Origin: Arsenicicoccus dermatophilus | GTDB taxonomy: Bacteria; Actinomycetota; Actinomycetes; Actinomycetales; Dermatophilaceae | Reading direction: 5' to 3' | Assembly: GCF_022568795.1 (NCBI RefSeq) | Contig: NZ_JAKZHU010000001.1 | Location: 1,798,001 to 1,862,000 of the forward strand | Length of the DNA: 64,000 bases | In this document: piece after piece, positions 39,543 to 50,560 of the stretch | Layout of the letters: each line of letters opens with the position of its first letter | Position numbering within the stretch: position 1 is the stretch's first letter | The notes under the pieces: model-generated | Database searches by the model: none | The model's input: only the letters and a program-made list of their open reading frames with translations | What the model was told of the DNA's origin: nothing | Program-made: the position numbers and the translations under genes

Positions 39543-40424
39543 ATGACCGCCATGGGACTGCAACGCCGTGCAACACCACTACTACTCGTCGTAACTTCCA
39601 TCGTCTCGGTCCAGCTCGGCGGGGCTCTGGCCGCCACCCTGGTCCCCGTCCTCGGCGCGCTTCCCACCGTCGCTCTACGGCTCGGCCTCGGCGCCGCCGT
39701 CCTCCTGCTGGGCACGCGGCCCCAGGTGCGCGGCCACGACCGTGCGGGATGGCTGGCCGTCGTGGCCTTCGGCGTCGCGCTGGCGCTGATGAACTCCACG
39801 TTCTACGCCTGCCTGGCGCGACTGCCGATCGGCGTCGCCGTCACCATCGAGTTCCTGGGCCCGCTGGCCCTCGCCGGCGCACTGTCGCGACGGCTGGTCG
39901 ACGCCCTGTCCGTCGTCGCCGCGCTCGTCGGCGTCGTCCTCGTCTCGGGCGCGGTGACAGCCCCCTGGGCCGAGCTGGACCACCTGGGCATCGGCCTGGC
40001 GCTCGCGGCGGGGGCCTGCTGGGCGGCGTACATCCTGTGCAGCCGGCAGGTCGGCAGGAACTTCCCCGCCGTGGACGGTCTCACCCTGGCGATGCTGGTC
40101 GCCGCCACGCTCGTCCTACCCCTCGGCCTGGCCCAGGCCGATCCCGCCGCGCTGACGCCCGGACGATGGGGCGCCGCCCTCGGGATCGCTCTGCTGTCCA
40201 GCGTGATCCCCTACTCCCTCGAGCTGCTCGCGCTCCGCGACCTGGACGCCCGCGTCTTCGGGGTGCTCCTGTCGCTGGAGCCGGCCGCGGCCGCGACCGC
40301 CGGACTGCTCGTCCTGGGGCAGCGACTCGACCGGCTGCAGATCTCCGGTATGGCGCTGGTCGTCGCCGCCAGCGTGGTCGTCATGAGCGGGCGGTCAGCA
40401 CCGGAACCGGGGGCGCCGACCTGA
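39543..40424 (+). CDS. EamA-family transporter (RhtA-like exporter)
   Basis: 293 residues, about ten membrane helices in two EamA repeats. The second repeat includes VIPYSLELLALRDLDARVFGVLLSLEPAAAA, typical of RhtA-like amino acid or metabolite exporters. Convergent with the terC gene, whose stop lies 15 bases beyond its own. Confidence 0.88.
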   Translation: MTAMGLQRRATPLLLVVTSIVSVQLGGALAATLVPVLGALPTVALRLGLGAAVLLLGTRPQVRGHDRAGWLAVVAFGVALALMNSTFYACLARLPIGVAVTIEFLGPLALAGALSRRLVDALSVVAALVGVVLVSGAVTAPWAELDHLGIGLALAAGACWAAYILCSRQVGRNFPAVDGLTLAMLVAATLVLPLGLAQADPAALTPGRWGAALGIALLSSVIPYSLELLALRDLDARVFGVLLSLEPAAAATAGLLVLGQRLDRLQISGMALVVAASVVVMSGRSAPEPGAPT

Positions 40425-40439
40425 CCCCCGCCGCGATCC

Positions 40440-41428
40440 TCAGCCGTCGAGGCCGAGGCGCTCGTCCCGGCGGGACTTCCACAGGCTCGCCACCGTGGTG
40501 ACCCCAGGATGCCCACGATCACGCCCAGCGACACCGTGATCGGGATCTCCGGCGCCCACCCGATGTGGTGACCGCCGTTGACGAAGGGCAGCGTGTTCTC
40601 GTGCATCGCGTGCAGGATGAGCTTGACGCCGATGAAGGCGAGCAGGATCGACAGGCCGATGCCGAGGTAGACGAGCTTCTTGAGCAGGCCGCCGATGAGG
40701 AAGTACAGCTGGCGCAGACCCATCAGCGCGAAGATGTTGGCCATCAGCACCAGGAAGGGCTCCTTGGTGAGCCCGAAGATCGCCGGGATCGAGTCCAGGG
40801 CGAACAACAGGTCCGTGGTGCCCAGCGCCAGGATCACGAGGAACATCGGCGTGATGACCTTCTTGCCGTCGACCTGGGCGAACATCGCCGGCCCATGCCA
40901 CTCCTGGGTGGCCGGGAACCGCGATGCCACCCAACGGGTGAAGGCATTGTCCTCGTACTCGTCGTCGTCGCTCTCCCCCTCCAGCGCCAGCTTGACGGCC
41001 GTGTAGATCAGGAAGGCGCCGAAGAGGTAGAACACCCACGAGAACTGGTTGATCAGGCCCGCGCCGACGGCGATGAAGATCCCGCGGAGCACGAGGGCGA
41101 TCATGATGCCCACCATCAGCGCCGTCTGCTGGAGCTTCTCGGGCACCGAGAACTTCGCCATGATGATGAGGAAGACGAACAGGTTGTCGACGGACAGCGA
41201 GTACTCCGTCAGCCAGCCGGCGAAGAACTGCAGGCCGTAGGTCGGGCCGGCGAAGAACCACACGCCCAGACCGAAGAGCACCGCCGCGCCGACGAAGAAG
41301 GCCAGGTGACGGGTGCACTCCCGCATCGTGGGGGTGTGCGGGGAGCGCACCATGTGGACGACGTCGGCGAGCAGGAAGGCGATGGTGACGGCCAGGGAGG
41401 CAACCCAGACCCACAGCGGAACGTTCAC
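40440..41428 (-). CDS. TerC-family membrane protein, frameshifted near the C-terminus
   Basis: Nine or so membrane helices with the TerC signatures WLTEYSLSVDNLFVF and TTDLLFALDSIPAIFG. TerC proteins move manganese or calcium out of the cytosol, often loading exported metalloenzymes. Up to SLGVIVGIL the frame is intact, then at a four-G run (40505-40502) it shifts. In the reading as given the protein runs on to 40211, antisense through the EamA gene, as a Ser/Arg-rich tail. With one more G it would end VTTVASLWKSRRDERLGLDG at 40440, a normal TerC end of 329 residues. GTG start at 41428. Either a real late frameshift or a lost base. A probable manganese riboswitch lies upstream. Confidence 0.88.
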
Positions 41429-41496
41429 GGCAGGGGGACCTTTCGCGGTGCGGGAAGAGACCGGAGCTCGCGCCGGGGCCGGGCTCCGCGCGTGCT

Positions 41497-41594
41497 GGAG
41501 GTCTCTCCCGCCCGAGGCGGACCGGCGCCCCGGGAGCGCCGACCAGGTCGGCCCTCCGTGATGACGAGGCCACCGCGTGGGGATACTCCCCTCC
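41497..41594 (-). ncRNA. yybP-ykoY-like manganese riboswitch upstream of terC
   Basis: Minus strand: GGAGG (41594-41590) then the conserved GGAGTA (41589-41584), and at the far end AGAGACCTCC (41506-41497), so GGAGG pairs with CCTCC to close helix P1. In B. subtilis yybP the same parts read AAAGG-GGAGUA and AGA-CCUUU. A hairpin CGGAGC...GCTCCG just downstream may be the expression platform. TerC-family genes are known targets of this riboswitch. Confidence 0.68.
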
Positions 41595-41672
41595 GTGATG
41601 AGGCCCAGTGTCCCACACAGGCACCCGGTTCAGGCCCCTGAGGTCCCGCCGTCACGACCGCCGCGGACCCCG

Positions 41673-43781
41673 TCAGCGAGTGGCCTCCGTCATCTGCCGC
41701 AGCTCCTTCTTGAGGTCACCGAGCTCGTCGCGCAGCCGGGCCGCCAGCTCGAAGTGGAGCTCGGTCGCGGCCTGGTGCATCTGCTGGGTGACCTCCTGGA
41801 TGAGCTCGGCCAGCTCGGCGGCCGGCATCGACCGAGCCTGGTCGAGCAGTGCGCCCTTGTCGGCGCCGGCCGCCGCAGCTGCGCCCCGCCCCTTGGCCTT
41901 GCCCCGCGACTGACCACGAGCGCTGCCCAGCAGGGCCTCGGTGTCCGCCTCCTCCTTGGCGATCAGGTCGGTGATGTCGGCGATGCGCTTGCGCAGCGGC
42001 TGCGGGTCGATCCCCCGCTCGGTGTTGTAGGCGACCTGCCGCTCCCGGCGGCGGTTGGTCTCCTCGATCGCCTCCTGCATCGAGGGGGTGATCGTGTCGG
42101 CATACATGTGGACCTGGCCGGACACATGGCGCGCCGCACGTCCGATGGTCTGGATCAGCGACCGCGTCGACCGCAGGAAACCCTCCTTGTCGGCGTCCAG
42201 GATGCTCACCAGCGACACCTCGGGCAGGTCGAGGCCCTCGCGCAGCAGGTTGATGCCGACGAGCACGTCGTACTCCCCCATCCGCAGCTCGCGCAGGAGC
42301 TCCACGCGGCGGAGGGTGTCGACCTCGGAGTGCAGGTAACGCACCCGCACGCCCTTGTCGAGGAGGTAGTCGGTGAGGTCCTCCGCCATCTTCTTGGTCA
42401 GCGTGGTGACCAGGACGCGCTCGTCCTTCGCGGTGCGCTCGCGGATCTCGTGGAGCAGGTCGTCGATCTGCCCCTTGGTGGGCTTGAGCACGATCTCGGG
42501 GTCGATCAGACCGGTCGGGCGGATGATCTGCTCCACCACGCCGTCGGACTTGGCGAGCTCGTACGCCCCCGGCGTGGCGGACAGGTAGACCGTCTGGCCG
42601 ATGCGCTCGAGGAACTCCTCCCACTTGAGCGGGCGGTTGTCCATGGCGCTCGGCAGCCGGAAGCCGTGGTCGACGAGCTGCCGCTTGCGCGACATGTCAC
42701 CTTCGTACATCGCGCCGATCTGCGGGACCGTCACGTGGGACTCGTCGATGACCAGGAGGAAGTCCTCGGGGAAGTAGTCCAGCAGCGTGTTGGGCGCCGT
42801 CCCCGGGGCGCGACCGTCGATGTGCATCGAGTAGTTCTCGATGCCGGAGCAGGTGCCGACCTGACGCATCATCTCGATATCGTAGGTGGTGCGCATGCGC
42901 AGGCGCTGGGCTTCCAGCAGCTTGCCCTGCTGCTCGAAGGTCCGCAGCTGCTCCTCCAGCTCGCGCTCGATCCCGGTGATGGCCCGCTCCATCCGCTCCT
43001 CGCCGGCCACGTAGTGCGTGGCCGGGAAGACGTACATCTCCTGCTCCTCGCGCACGACCTCGCCGGTCAGCGGGTGCAGGGTGTAGATCCGCTCGATCTC
43101 GTCACCGAAGAACTCGATGCGGATGGCGAGCTCTTCGTACTGCGGGATGATCTCGACCGTGTCGCCGCGCACCCGGAAGGTGCCGCGGGTGAAGGCCAGG
43201 TCGTTGCGCGTGTACTGCATCGTGACGAACCGGCGCAGCAGCTCGTCGCGCTCGATCTCCTGCCCGACCTTGAGCCGCACCATGCGGTCGACGTACTCCT
43301 GCGGGGTGCCCAGGCCGTAGATGCAGGACACCGACGCGACCACCACGGTGTCCCGCCGCGTCAGCAGCGAGTTCGTCGCGCTGTGCCGCAGCCGCTCGAC
43401 CTCCTCGTTGATGGACGAGTCCTTCTCGATGTAGGTGTCCGTCTGCGCGATGTAGGCCTCGGGCTGGTAGTAGTCGTAGTAGCTCACGAAGTACTCGACC
43501 GCGTTGTTGGGCAGCAGGTCCCGGAACTCGCTCGCCAGCTGCGCCGCCAGCGTCTTGTTGGGCGCCATCAGCAGGGTCGGGCGCTGCACCTGCTCGATCA
43601 GCCAGGCCGTGGTCGCCGACTTGCCGGTGCCCGTGGCGCCCAGCAGCACGATGTCCTGCTCGCCCGCCTCGATGCGCCGCGCCAGCTCGGCGATCGCCGT
43701 GGGCTGGTCCCCGCTCGGGGAGAACTCGGACACCACGTCGAAGGGTGCCACCCGGCGCTGGATGTCGGTGGTCGGTCGCAT
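41673..43781 (-). CDS. uvrB: Excinuclease ABC subunit B
   Basis: Damage-verification helicase of nucleotide excision repair, 702 residues. Walker [16 protein letters not shown] (about 47-61), the beta-hairpin [17 protein letters not shown] box, [14 protein letters not shown] and QTIGRAARH, ending with the UVR domain ([22 protein letters not shown]) that contacts UvrC. An Ala/Gly/Lys-rich linker (about 625-650) precedes the UVR motif. TAGGCT lies six bases before the ATG; the promoter matches the RecA-NDp motif. Confidence 0.98.
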   Translation of the reverse strand: MRPTTDIQRRVAPFDVVSEFSPSGDQPTAIAELARRIEAGEQDIVLLGATGTGKSATTAWLIEQVQRPTLLMAPNKTLAAQLASEFRDLLPNNAVEYFVSYYDYYQPEAYIAQTDTYIEKDSSINEEVERLRHSATNSLLTRRDTVVVASVSCIYGLGTPQEYVDRMVRLKVGQEIERDELLRRFVTMQYTRNDLAFTRGTFRVRGDTVEIIPQYEELAIRIEFFGDEIERIYTLHPLTGEVVREEQEMYVFPATHYVAGEERMERAITGIERELEEQLRTFEQQGKLLEAQRLRMRTTYDIEMMRQVGTCSGIENYSMHIDGRAPGTAPNTLLDYFPEDFLLVIDESHVTVPQIGAMYEGDMSRKRQLVDHGFRLPSAMDNRPLKWEEFLERIGQTVYLSATPGAYELAKSDGVVEQIIRPTGLIDPEIVLKPTKGQIDDLLHEIRERTAKDERVLVTTLTKKMAEDLTDYLLDKGVRVRYLHSEVDTLRRVELLRELRMGEYDVLVGINLLREGLDLPEVSLVSILDADKEGFLRSTRSLIQTIGRAARHVSGQVHMYADTITPSMQEAIEETNRRRERQVAYNTERGIDPQPLRKRIADITDLIAKEEADTEALLGSARGQSRGKAKGRGAAAAAGADKGALLDQARSMPAAELAELIQEVTQQMHQAATELHFELAARLRDELGDLKKELRQMTEATR

Positions 43782-43787
43782 GGACCC

Positions 43788-43810
43788 AGCCTAGGACCGA
43801 CCACCGACAT
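43788..43810 (-). promoter_or_regulatory. RecA-NDp/PafBC-like promoter of uvrB
   Basis: Minus strand: ATGTCGGTG (43810-43802), eight bases, -10 TAGGCT (43793-43788), six bases, ATG. The closest match to tTGTCRgtg-N8-TAnnnT in the window. Confidence 0.7.
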
Positions 43811-43834
43811 ACCCCTGCCGGCGCAGGACGGGAC

Positions 43835-45028
43835 TCAGGAGTGCCAGGAGGTGCGCTGGGCCCAGGCCTGCATGCGCGGCCACACGGCGTTGAACCACGG
43901 CTCCTTGGCCACGGCATAGGCGTCGGTGGTCTCGCACGAGCCCGCGAGGCGGCGCTTCTCGGCGAGGTAGTCCTCCCGCGCCGTCGCGTCGCCGCGCAAC
44001 CAGTCGCGGTAGAGCAGGGCGTACTGCCAGCCCGCGCCCTCGGTCTCCCGGACGTGCACGTGGACGATGCGGCCAGGATCACAGGTCCCGTGGAACCGCT
44101 TCACCCACATCGAGGGGTCCGGCACCTCGTCCTTGACCTGGTCCATCGTGTTGCCCGTCGACCGAGGGAAGCCCAGGGCCTCCATCCGCTCCAGGAACTC
44201 CGGCGCGTCCGCGTCGCGCAGGTCGGCCACGCCGATCTGCAGGTCCACGACGTCCTTGCCGGCCAGACCGGGCACCGCCGTGGAGCCGATGTGCTCGATC
44301 TCCGGCGCCAGCGCACCCATCCCGTGGCTGATCCGCTCGATCAGCCGCTGGGCCTGCTCCGGCCAGGTGTCGTCGTAGTCCACGAGGGTCGGCACGTCGG
44401 CGCGGCGAGCCCGGGTGCGCGTGCGCAGGTTATCGGCGTAAGGCTGGATCCGGTCCCGCCACAGCCGGTCCACCTGGTCGGTCAGCTCCTGCGTGGAGCC
44501 GGAGTTGTCCAGGAGCACGTCCGCGGCTACCCGCCGCTGCTCGTCCGTGGCCTGGTGCGCCATCCGGGCCCGGGCCTCGCCCACGGTCATCCCCCGCTGC
44601 TCGACGAGGCGCCCCACCCTGGTCTCGGCGGGGGTGTCCACCACCAGGACCAGGTGGTATGCCGGACCGAGGTGCTTCTCGACCAGGAGCGGCACGTCGT
44701 GCACCACGATCGCGTCAGGACCCGCCTGCCCCATCAGCGCCTCGGTGCGCGCCGCGATCAGGGGGTGGGTGATCGCCTCGAGGTCCCGGCGGGCCCGCTC
44801 GTCGTCGAAGACCACGGCCCCCAGCGCGGCCCGGTCCAGGGTGCCGTCCGCACGCACCACCGCCGCACCGAAGCGGTCCGCCACCGCCTGCAGCCCGGGA
44901 CTGCCCGGCGCGACCACCTCGCGGGCGACCAGGTCCGCGTCGACCACCGCGGCGCCCAGCTCGGTGAGCCGCCGCGACACGGTGGACTTGCCCGAGCCGA
45001 TGCCTCCAGTCAGACCGATGCGCAACAT
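43835..45028 (-). CDS. coaE: Dephospho-CoA kinase fused to a GrpB-like domain
   Basis: The N-terminal half (1-200) is CoaE, the last step of coenzyme A synthesis: P-loop GGIGSGKST, DADLVAREVV and VVFDDERARRDLEAITHP. The C-terminal half (about 215-390) is a GrpB/UPF0157 nucleotidyltransferase-like domain (PEIEHIGSTAVPGLAGKDVVDLQI, DYLAEKRRLA). The same fusion exists in mycobacteria. TAGCCT six bases before the ATG at 45028 suggests a leaderless mRNA. Confidence 0.95.
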   Translation of the reverse strand: MLRIGLTGGIGSGKSTVSRRLTELGAAVVDADLVAREVVAPGSPGLQAVADRFGAAVVRADGTLDRAALGAVVFDDERARRDLEAITHPLIAARTEALMGQAGPDAIVVHDVPLLVEKHLGPAYHLVLVVDTPAETRVGRLVEQRGMTVGEARARMAHQATDEQRRVAADVLLDNSGSTQELTDQVDRLWRDRIQPYADNLRTRTRARRADVPTLVDYDDTWPEQAQRLIERISHGMGALAPEIEHIGSTAVPGLAGKDVVDLQIGVADLRDADAPEFLERMEALGFPRSTGNTMDQVKDEVPDPSMWVKRFHGTCDPGRIVHVHVRETEGAGWQYALLYRDWLRGDATAREDYLAEKRRLAGSCETTDAYAVAKEPWFNAVWPRMQAWAQRTSWHS

Positions 45029-45052
45029 GGCCTGAGGCTACCCCCAGGTCGC

Positions 45053-46060
45053 TCAGCGCGCCTGACGCCCCCGGACCAGGAAGGCCTCGGCGATCTCCTG
45101 CCGATCGGCCCCGGTGGCGAGGAGCACCCACAGCAGCAGCCTGGCCTTGAGCGGGTTGAGGCTGCCGGCCATGACCGCGCCCCGGCGGATCAGGTCGGAC
45201 TCCGAGCCGGGGTAGCCGTAGAGCCGCGTGGTCGTCCGCCCGCCGCCGCTGCGGGTGCCCACCACCACGGGGATCCGACGGGCCGCCCGCTCCACCACGT
45301 CGGCGGCCTCCTGGGAGACGTGGCCCGAGCCGGCGCCCGCGACCACCACGGCGTCGTAGCCGTCCTCCAGGGCCAGCTGCAGCATCCGGCCGTCGTCGTC
45401 GACGAAGGCCTCCAGCAGGGCCACCCGCACGTCTCGGCGCTCCGGTGTCGGGAGGGCCGGCGGCCGGGTCTCGGCCGGGAGGTAGTCCAGGAGCAGCCGC
45501 CCCTCCTCCACCCGCCCCACGGGCGCGCCGTACGGGCTGTCGAACGGCGCCAGGGCGGTCGCGTGGGTCTTGGTCACCCGGTCTCCGAGGTGCACCTCGT
45601 CGTCCATGACGACGAGCGCGCCCAGCCCCCGGGCACCGGGCGACGCGGCGACGATGGCGGCCGCCACGATGTTGGCCGGTCCGTCGGCGCCCGGCTCCTG
45701 CGCGGACCGCATCGCCCCGGTCAGGACCAGGGGTGCCTCGTGGCGCCACAGCAGGTCCAGGAAGTAGACCGACTCCTCCATGGTGTCGGTGCCGTGGGTC
45801 AGCACCACCCCGGCCGCGCCCGCCCGGACCTGCTCGTCCGCCCACTCCAGCGCCGCCAGCAGGTGGTCGAAGGTGATCGACGGCGACCCCACGTTGCAGA
45901 TCGTGTGGGTGCGGATCCGGGCGATCTCCTCCAGCCGCGGGACGGCGGCCACGAGGTCGTCCGCGGTCAGCCCGGGTGCCACGGGCTCCCCCGGCGCCGC
46001 GGGACGCATGGCGATGGTGCCCCCGAGGGCACCGATGGCGACGACGGGCAGCGCGGGCAC
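45053..46060 (-). CDS. L-asparaginase
   Basis: About 335 residues. Catalytic threonines are in GALGGTIAM near the start and THGTDTMEESVYF; a TGAMR stretch follows. Splits asparagine to aspartate and ammonia; cytosolic, no signal peptide seen. The GTG at 46060 has AGGAGG five bases upstream. It lies 38 bases after the glycerophosphodiesterase gene and may be the last gene of that operon by read-through. Specificity over glutamine is not deducible. Confidence 0.9.
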   Translation of the reverse strand: MPALPVVAIGALGGTIAMRPAAPGEPVAPGLTADDLVAAVPRLEEIARIRTHTICNVGSPSITFDHLLAALEWADEQVRAGAAGVVLTHGTDTMEESVYFLDLLWRHEAPLVLTGAMRSAQEPGADGPANIVAAAIVAASPGARGLGALVVMDDEVHLGDRVTKTHATALAPFDSPYGAPVGRVEEGRLLLDYLPAETRPPALPTPERRDVRVALLEAFVDDDGRMLQLALEDGYDAVVVAGAGSGHVSQEAADVVERAARRIPVVVGTRSGGGRTTTRLYGYPGSESDLIRRGAVMAGSLNPLKARLLLWVLLATGADRQEIAEAFLVRGRQAR

Positions 46061-46098
46061 GACGACCTCCTGACGGACCGGGTTGTGGTGCGGGAACG

Positions 46099-47025
46099 CT
46101 ATCCGACGGCCCGGTCGAGCCCGAGGGCGCGGTCCGGGTAGTCGGTGACCACACCGTCCACGCCGGCAGCGACCACGGCCCGCAGGTGCTCGGGATGGTT
46201 GACGGTCCACGGCACCACGGCCAGGCCCTGGGCGTGGGCGGCCTGGACCAGCCCCCGGGTGAGGTAGAGCTCGGCGTCCGGGGTCGGGTCCTCCGCCCTG
46301 GCGTAGTGGGGTGCCAGCATGTGCGCGCCGGCCTCGCGGGCCGCCGACACCACGTCCTCGCCATACCTCGCGGGGTCGACCTGGCCCGTCCACGGGCTCC
46401 CGGGCACGCACGTCTCGCCCTGCACGAGCAGGGCCGACCGGGTCAGCTCCGGGTCGAGCTGCCGGGCGAGGTCCAGCACGGCCCAGTCGAAGGAGTGGAT
46501 GATGGCGTGCTCCGCCACCCCCGCCCGCCGGATCGCCAGGATCGTCGCGCGGACCAGCTCCTCGCGGCGGGCCGTCATCCGCTCGTCGCGGGCGTCGACC
46601 TTGACCTCGACCGTGAACCACAGCCGCGGATAGGCCCCGCCGACGGTCAGCAGCAGGTCCTCCAGGGTGCTGATCCGGGAACCCGGGACGGCCTCCTGGT
46701 CCGGGAAACACACCAGGGTGCGCGAGCCCACGTCGATGCCCTGCAGCTCCTCAAGCTCGAGCTCGTCGACCCGACGGCCGACGAGCTCGGCGGAGCCGGA
46801 CACCTTGTCGGCGAGGAGTACCGGGTCGTGCCACACGACGGGCACGCCGTCCGCGGTGAGCAGGACGTCGAGCTCCACCGACCGGCAGCCCAGGGACCCG
46901 GCCAGCAGGAAGCCCTCGACGACGCTCTCGACCATGAGCCCGCGTGCGCCGCGGTGCCCCTGGACGTCCAGGCCCGGCGAGTCCCAGGGGCCCCGGGCGA
47001 GCGGCTGCCAGTCGCGGTCGCTCAT
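46099..47025 (-). CDS. ugpQ: Glycerophosphodiester phosphodiesterase (UgpQ-like)
   Basis: 308 residues, no signal peptide, so cytosolic. QGHRGARGLMVES, ELDVLLTADGVPVVWHDP and the late VVPWTVNHPEHLRAVVAAGVDGVVTDYPD match the GDPD barrel. It cuts glycerophosphodiesters to glycerol 3-phosphate and an alcohol. It follows the ABC ATPase gene by seven bases, the same order as E. coli ugpBAECQ, which supports the assignment of the transporter. Confidence 0.92.
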   Translation of the reverse strand: MSDRDWQPLARGPWDSPGLDVQGHRGARGLMVESVVEGFLLAGSLGCRSVELDVLLTADGVPVVWHDPVLLADKVSGSAELVGRRVDELELEELQGIDVGSRTLVCFPDQEAVPGSRISTLEDLLLTVGGAYPRLWFTVEVKVDARDERMTARREELVRATILAIRRAGVAEHAIIHSFDWAVLDLARQLDPELTRSALLVQGETCVPGSPWTGQVDPARYGEDVVSAAREAGAHMLAPHYARAEDPTPDAELYLTRGLVQAAHAQGLAVVPWTVNHPEHLRAVVAAGVDGVVTDYPDRALGLDRAVG

Positions 47026-47032
47026 GGCCGGG

Positions 47033-48136
<1,104 letters not shown>

Positions 48137-48243
48137 GGGGTTCTCCTGCAGGTGAAGGGGGGTGCGGGACGGGACCGGCGGGCGGACCCGCCGGTCCCGG
48201 TCGGTCGCGGCGCGCGGGACGGTGCCCGCGCGCCGCACGGGGG

Positions 48244-49545
48244 TCACAGCTTGGACTTGACCTGGGCGTCGATCACGGACTGGGTCTCCTTCTGGAGGCC
48301 CTCGAAGATCGACTTCACGTCGCCGCCCTGGGCGATCTGGTCCAGAGCGGTGCCGATGCGCTTGCCGCCACCGGGGACGCCGACGCGGGCGTTGTCCTGG
48401 GAGCGGGTGTGCGGCAGCTGCTCCACCGCGGTCTTGGCGTTGGGGTTGCCCTGGAGGTAGGCCTTCTCCTCGGGGACGTCCATGGCGGAGGTGCGGACGG
48501 GCATGTAGCCCGTGGCCTGGGTGAAGGTGACCGTGCTCTGCGCGTTGGTCATGAACTCCACGAACTTCGCCGCGGCCTTCTTGCGCTCGGCGGAGATGCC
48601 GGCCGGGATGCCGATGCCGGCGCCGCCGGTCGGGCAGGCCTTGATGCCGTCGGGGGCGGGGAGGAAGGCCGTGCCGAGGGTGAACTTGGCGTCCTTCGTG
48701 ATGCCCTTGAGCGAGCCGGTGGACTCGACCAGCGCGGCGGACATGCCGGAGGCGAAGCTCGTGGCCGGGTCGGCGGAGGCGCGGGCGTACTTCTTGGCGA
48801 AGAGCATCTTGAGGTACTCCCCGGCCTTGATGGTGCCCGGGTCGGTAAAGGTGGGGGTCCACTCCTTGGAGTAGCCGCCGCCGTAGCCCCACGCCATGGA
48901 CTGGAAGTACCAGTCGAGATAGTTCGAGCCGTCGGCCAGGTCGATGGCGACCTTGTCGGACCCGATCACGGGCTGCAGCTTGGCGGCCCAGGCGGCGAAC
49001 TCGTCCCAGGTCTTGGGGCCGCGGTCGGGCAGGCCGGCCTTCGCCCACAGGTCCTTGTTGTAGTAGAAGAGCGGGGTCGATCGGGAGTACGGCAGCGCGT
49101 AGTGCTTGCCCATGAGCGTGTAGTCGGTGTACAGCGACTCGACGTAGTCCGTGGTGGTCAGGCCGGCCTCCTTGACGAGGTCGTCGATCGGCGCCAGCTG
49201 CTTGCTGAGCGCGAAGGTGAACCACGTGACGTCGGAGACGACGACCGCGTCCGGCAGGTTGCCGCCGGCGAGGGCGGCGTTGAACTTCTGCGCCACCTCT
49301 TCGTAGCTCTTGCCGGCGTCGGTCAGCTTGACCTTGATCCCCGGGTTGGCCTTCTCGAACTGCTCGATGAGCTTCTTCTCGGTGTCCTTGGACTTGCCGG
49401 GGTGGTTGCTCCAGAAATCGATGGTGGTGGTGCCACCGGCGCTGCCCGCGGAGGAGCTGCCGGTGCCCGCGCAGCCGGCGAGGGCGACGGCCGCCGTCAC
49501 GGCGGTGGTCAGGCCGAGGAAGCCCCGGCGGGGGAAGGTCGTCAT
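48244..49545 (-). CDS. ugpB: Glycerol-3-phosphate-type substrate-binding lipoprotein
   Basis: 433 residues. The N-terminus MTTFPRRGFLGLTTAVTAAV ending ALAGC has a twin-Arg and a lipobox, so it is lipid-anchored and perhaps Tat-exported. The mature protein resembles UgpB: STPLFYYNKDLWAKAGL and the late TGYMPVRTSAMD match the E. coli pattern closely. It would deliver glycerol 3-phosphate or glycerophosphodiesters to the UgpAE channel. Final specificity needs binding data; sugars are the alternative. Confidence 0.88.
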   Translation of the reverse strand: MTTFPRRGFLGLTTAVTAAVALAGCAGTGSSSAGSAGGTTTIDFWSNHPGKSKDTEKKLIEQFEKANPGIKVKLTDAGKSYEEVAQKFNAALAGGNLPDAVVVSDVTWFTFALSKQLAPIDDLVKEAGLTTTDYVESLYTDYTLMGKHYALPYSRSTPLFYYNKDLWAKAGLPDRGPKTWDEFAAWAAKLQPVIGSDKVAIDLADGSNYLDWYFQSMAWGYGGGYSKEWTPTFTDPGTIKAGEYLKMLFAKKYARASADPATSFASGMSAALVESTGSLKGITKDAKFTLGTAFLPAPDGIKACPTGGAGIGIPAGISAERKKAAAKFVEFMTNAQSTVTFTQATGYMPVRTSAMDVPEEKAYLQGNPNAKTAVEQLPHTRSQDNARVGVPGGGKRIGTALDQIAQGGDVKSIFEGLQKETQSVIDAQVKSKL

Positions 49546-49633
49546 GAGTAGCTCCTTGGGGGATGGGTCGGCGCTGCTGGGTGCTCGTCGACGATGGGGG
49601 AAGGGAAGGGAGGTCCAGCGGTAGTGGGAGGGG

Positions 49634-50560
49634 TCAGCCCTTGACCGCCCCGGAGGTGAGGCCCTTGATCATGTGCCGCTGCAGGAACAGGAAGAGCACC
49701 AGCACGGGCAGGACCGCGAGGACGGTGCCCGCCATCACCGGCCCCCAGTTGTTGAGTCCCTCGTTGTTCTGCAGGAAGGTGAGCCCCACCGGCAGCGGTG
49801 CCGTGTGCTCGTCGTCGGACATGAGGAAGGGCCAGAGGTACTCGTTCCACTCGTTGACCACGGTGATCAGCGAGAAGGCCACGAGGGTGGGCCAGGACAG
49901 CGGGAGCACGACGCGCCACAACAGCTTCATCGGGCCGGCGCCGTCCATGCGGGCGGCCTCGATGATCTCGGTCGGCAACGACAGGAAGTGGTTGCGCATG
50001 AGGAAGGTCCCGAAAGCCACCCCTGCCAGGGGGACGATGATGCCCAGGTAGGTGTTGCGCCAGCCGAGCTGGCTGACCAGGGCGTAGTTGGAGATGACGG
50101 TGATCTGGTTGGGCACCATCAGGGCCGCGACCACGAAGAGGAAGACCAGGTTGCGGCCGCGGAAGCGCAGCAGCGACAGGGCATAGGCGCTCAGGACCCC
50201 CAGGACGATCTTGGCGACGGACACCGCGGCCGTGATGATCAGCGAGTTGCGCAGGTAGTCCGCGAAGGGGATCTCGGTCACGGCGGCGTGATAGCTCTCC
50301 CCCGTCACGGGGCTCGGCCAGTAGATCGCCGGCCGGGTGTAGATGTCGCCGCGCTCCTTCAGGGACGTGATGACGATCCAGAACAGCGGGACCCCGATGA
50401 CCAGGAACACCAGCAGCATGCCGAGGTAGCCCAGGGCCTTCATGCCCGTGCTCGAGGTGTTGACCCCCGCCGCCTGGCGGGGCCGCCGTGGTGTGCGGGC
50501 GGGCCGGTCGGTGGCCAGGTCGGGCGTGCCGACGGCGTGGTCGCTGGTGGTGGCAGGCAT
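49634..50560 (-). CDS. ugpE: ABC transporter permease (UgpE-like)
   Basis: 308 residues, six membrane helices after a 35-residue basic tail. The EAA loop reads EAARMDGAGPMKLLWRVVLP. Start ATG at 50560 overlaps the stop of the upstream permease (TGATG), showing coupling. ERGDIYTRPAIYWP is typical of the inner-membrane partner of this importer class. Confidence 0.92.
   Translation of the reverse strand: MPATTSDHAVGTPDLATDRPARTPRRPRQAAGVNTSSTGMKALGYLGMLLVFLVIGVPLFWIVITSLKERGDIYTRPAIYWPSPVTGESYHAAVTEIPFADYLRNSLIITAAVSVAKIVLGVLSAYALSLLRFRGRNLVFLFVVAALMVPNQITVISNYALVSQLGWRNTYLGIIVPLAGVAFGTFLMRNHFLSLPTEIIEAARMDGAGPMKLLWRVVLPLSWPTLVAFSLITVVNEWNEYLWPFLMSDDEHTAPLPVGLTFLQNNEGLNNWGPVMAGTVLAVLPVLVLFLFLQRHMIKGLTSGAVKG

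Noticed and set aside
40211-40439. C-terminal tail of terC running through the EamA gene
   Set aside because: Ser/Arg-rich antisense reading after a probable single-base loss; not a real domain.
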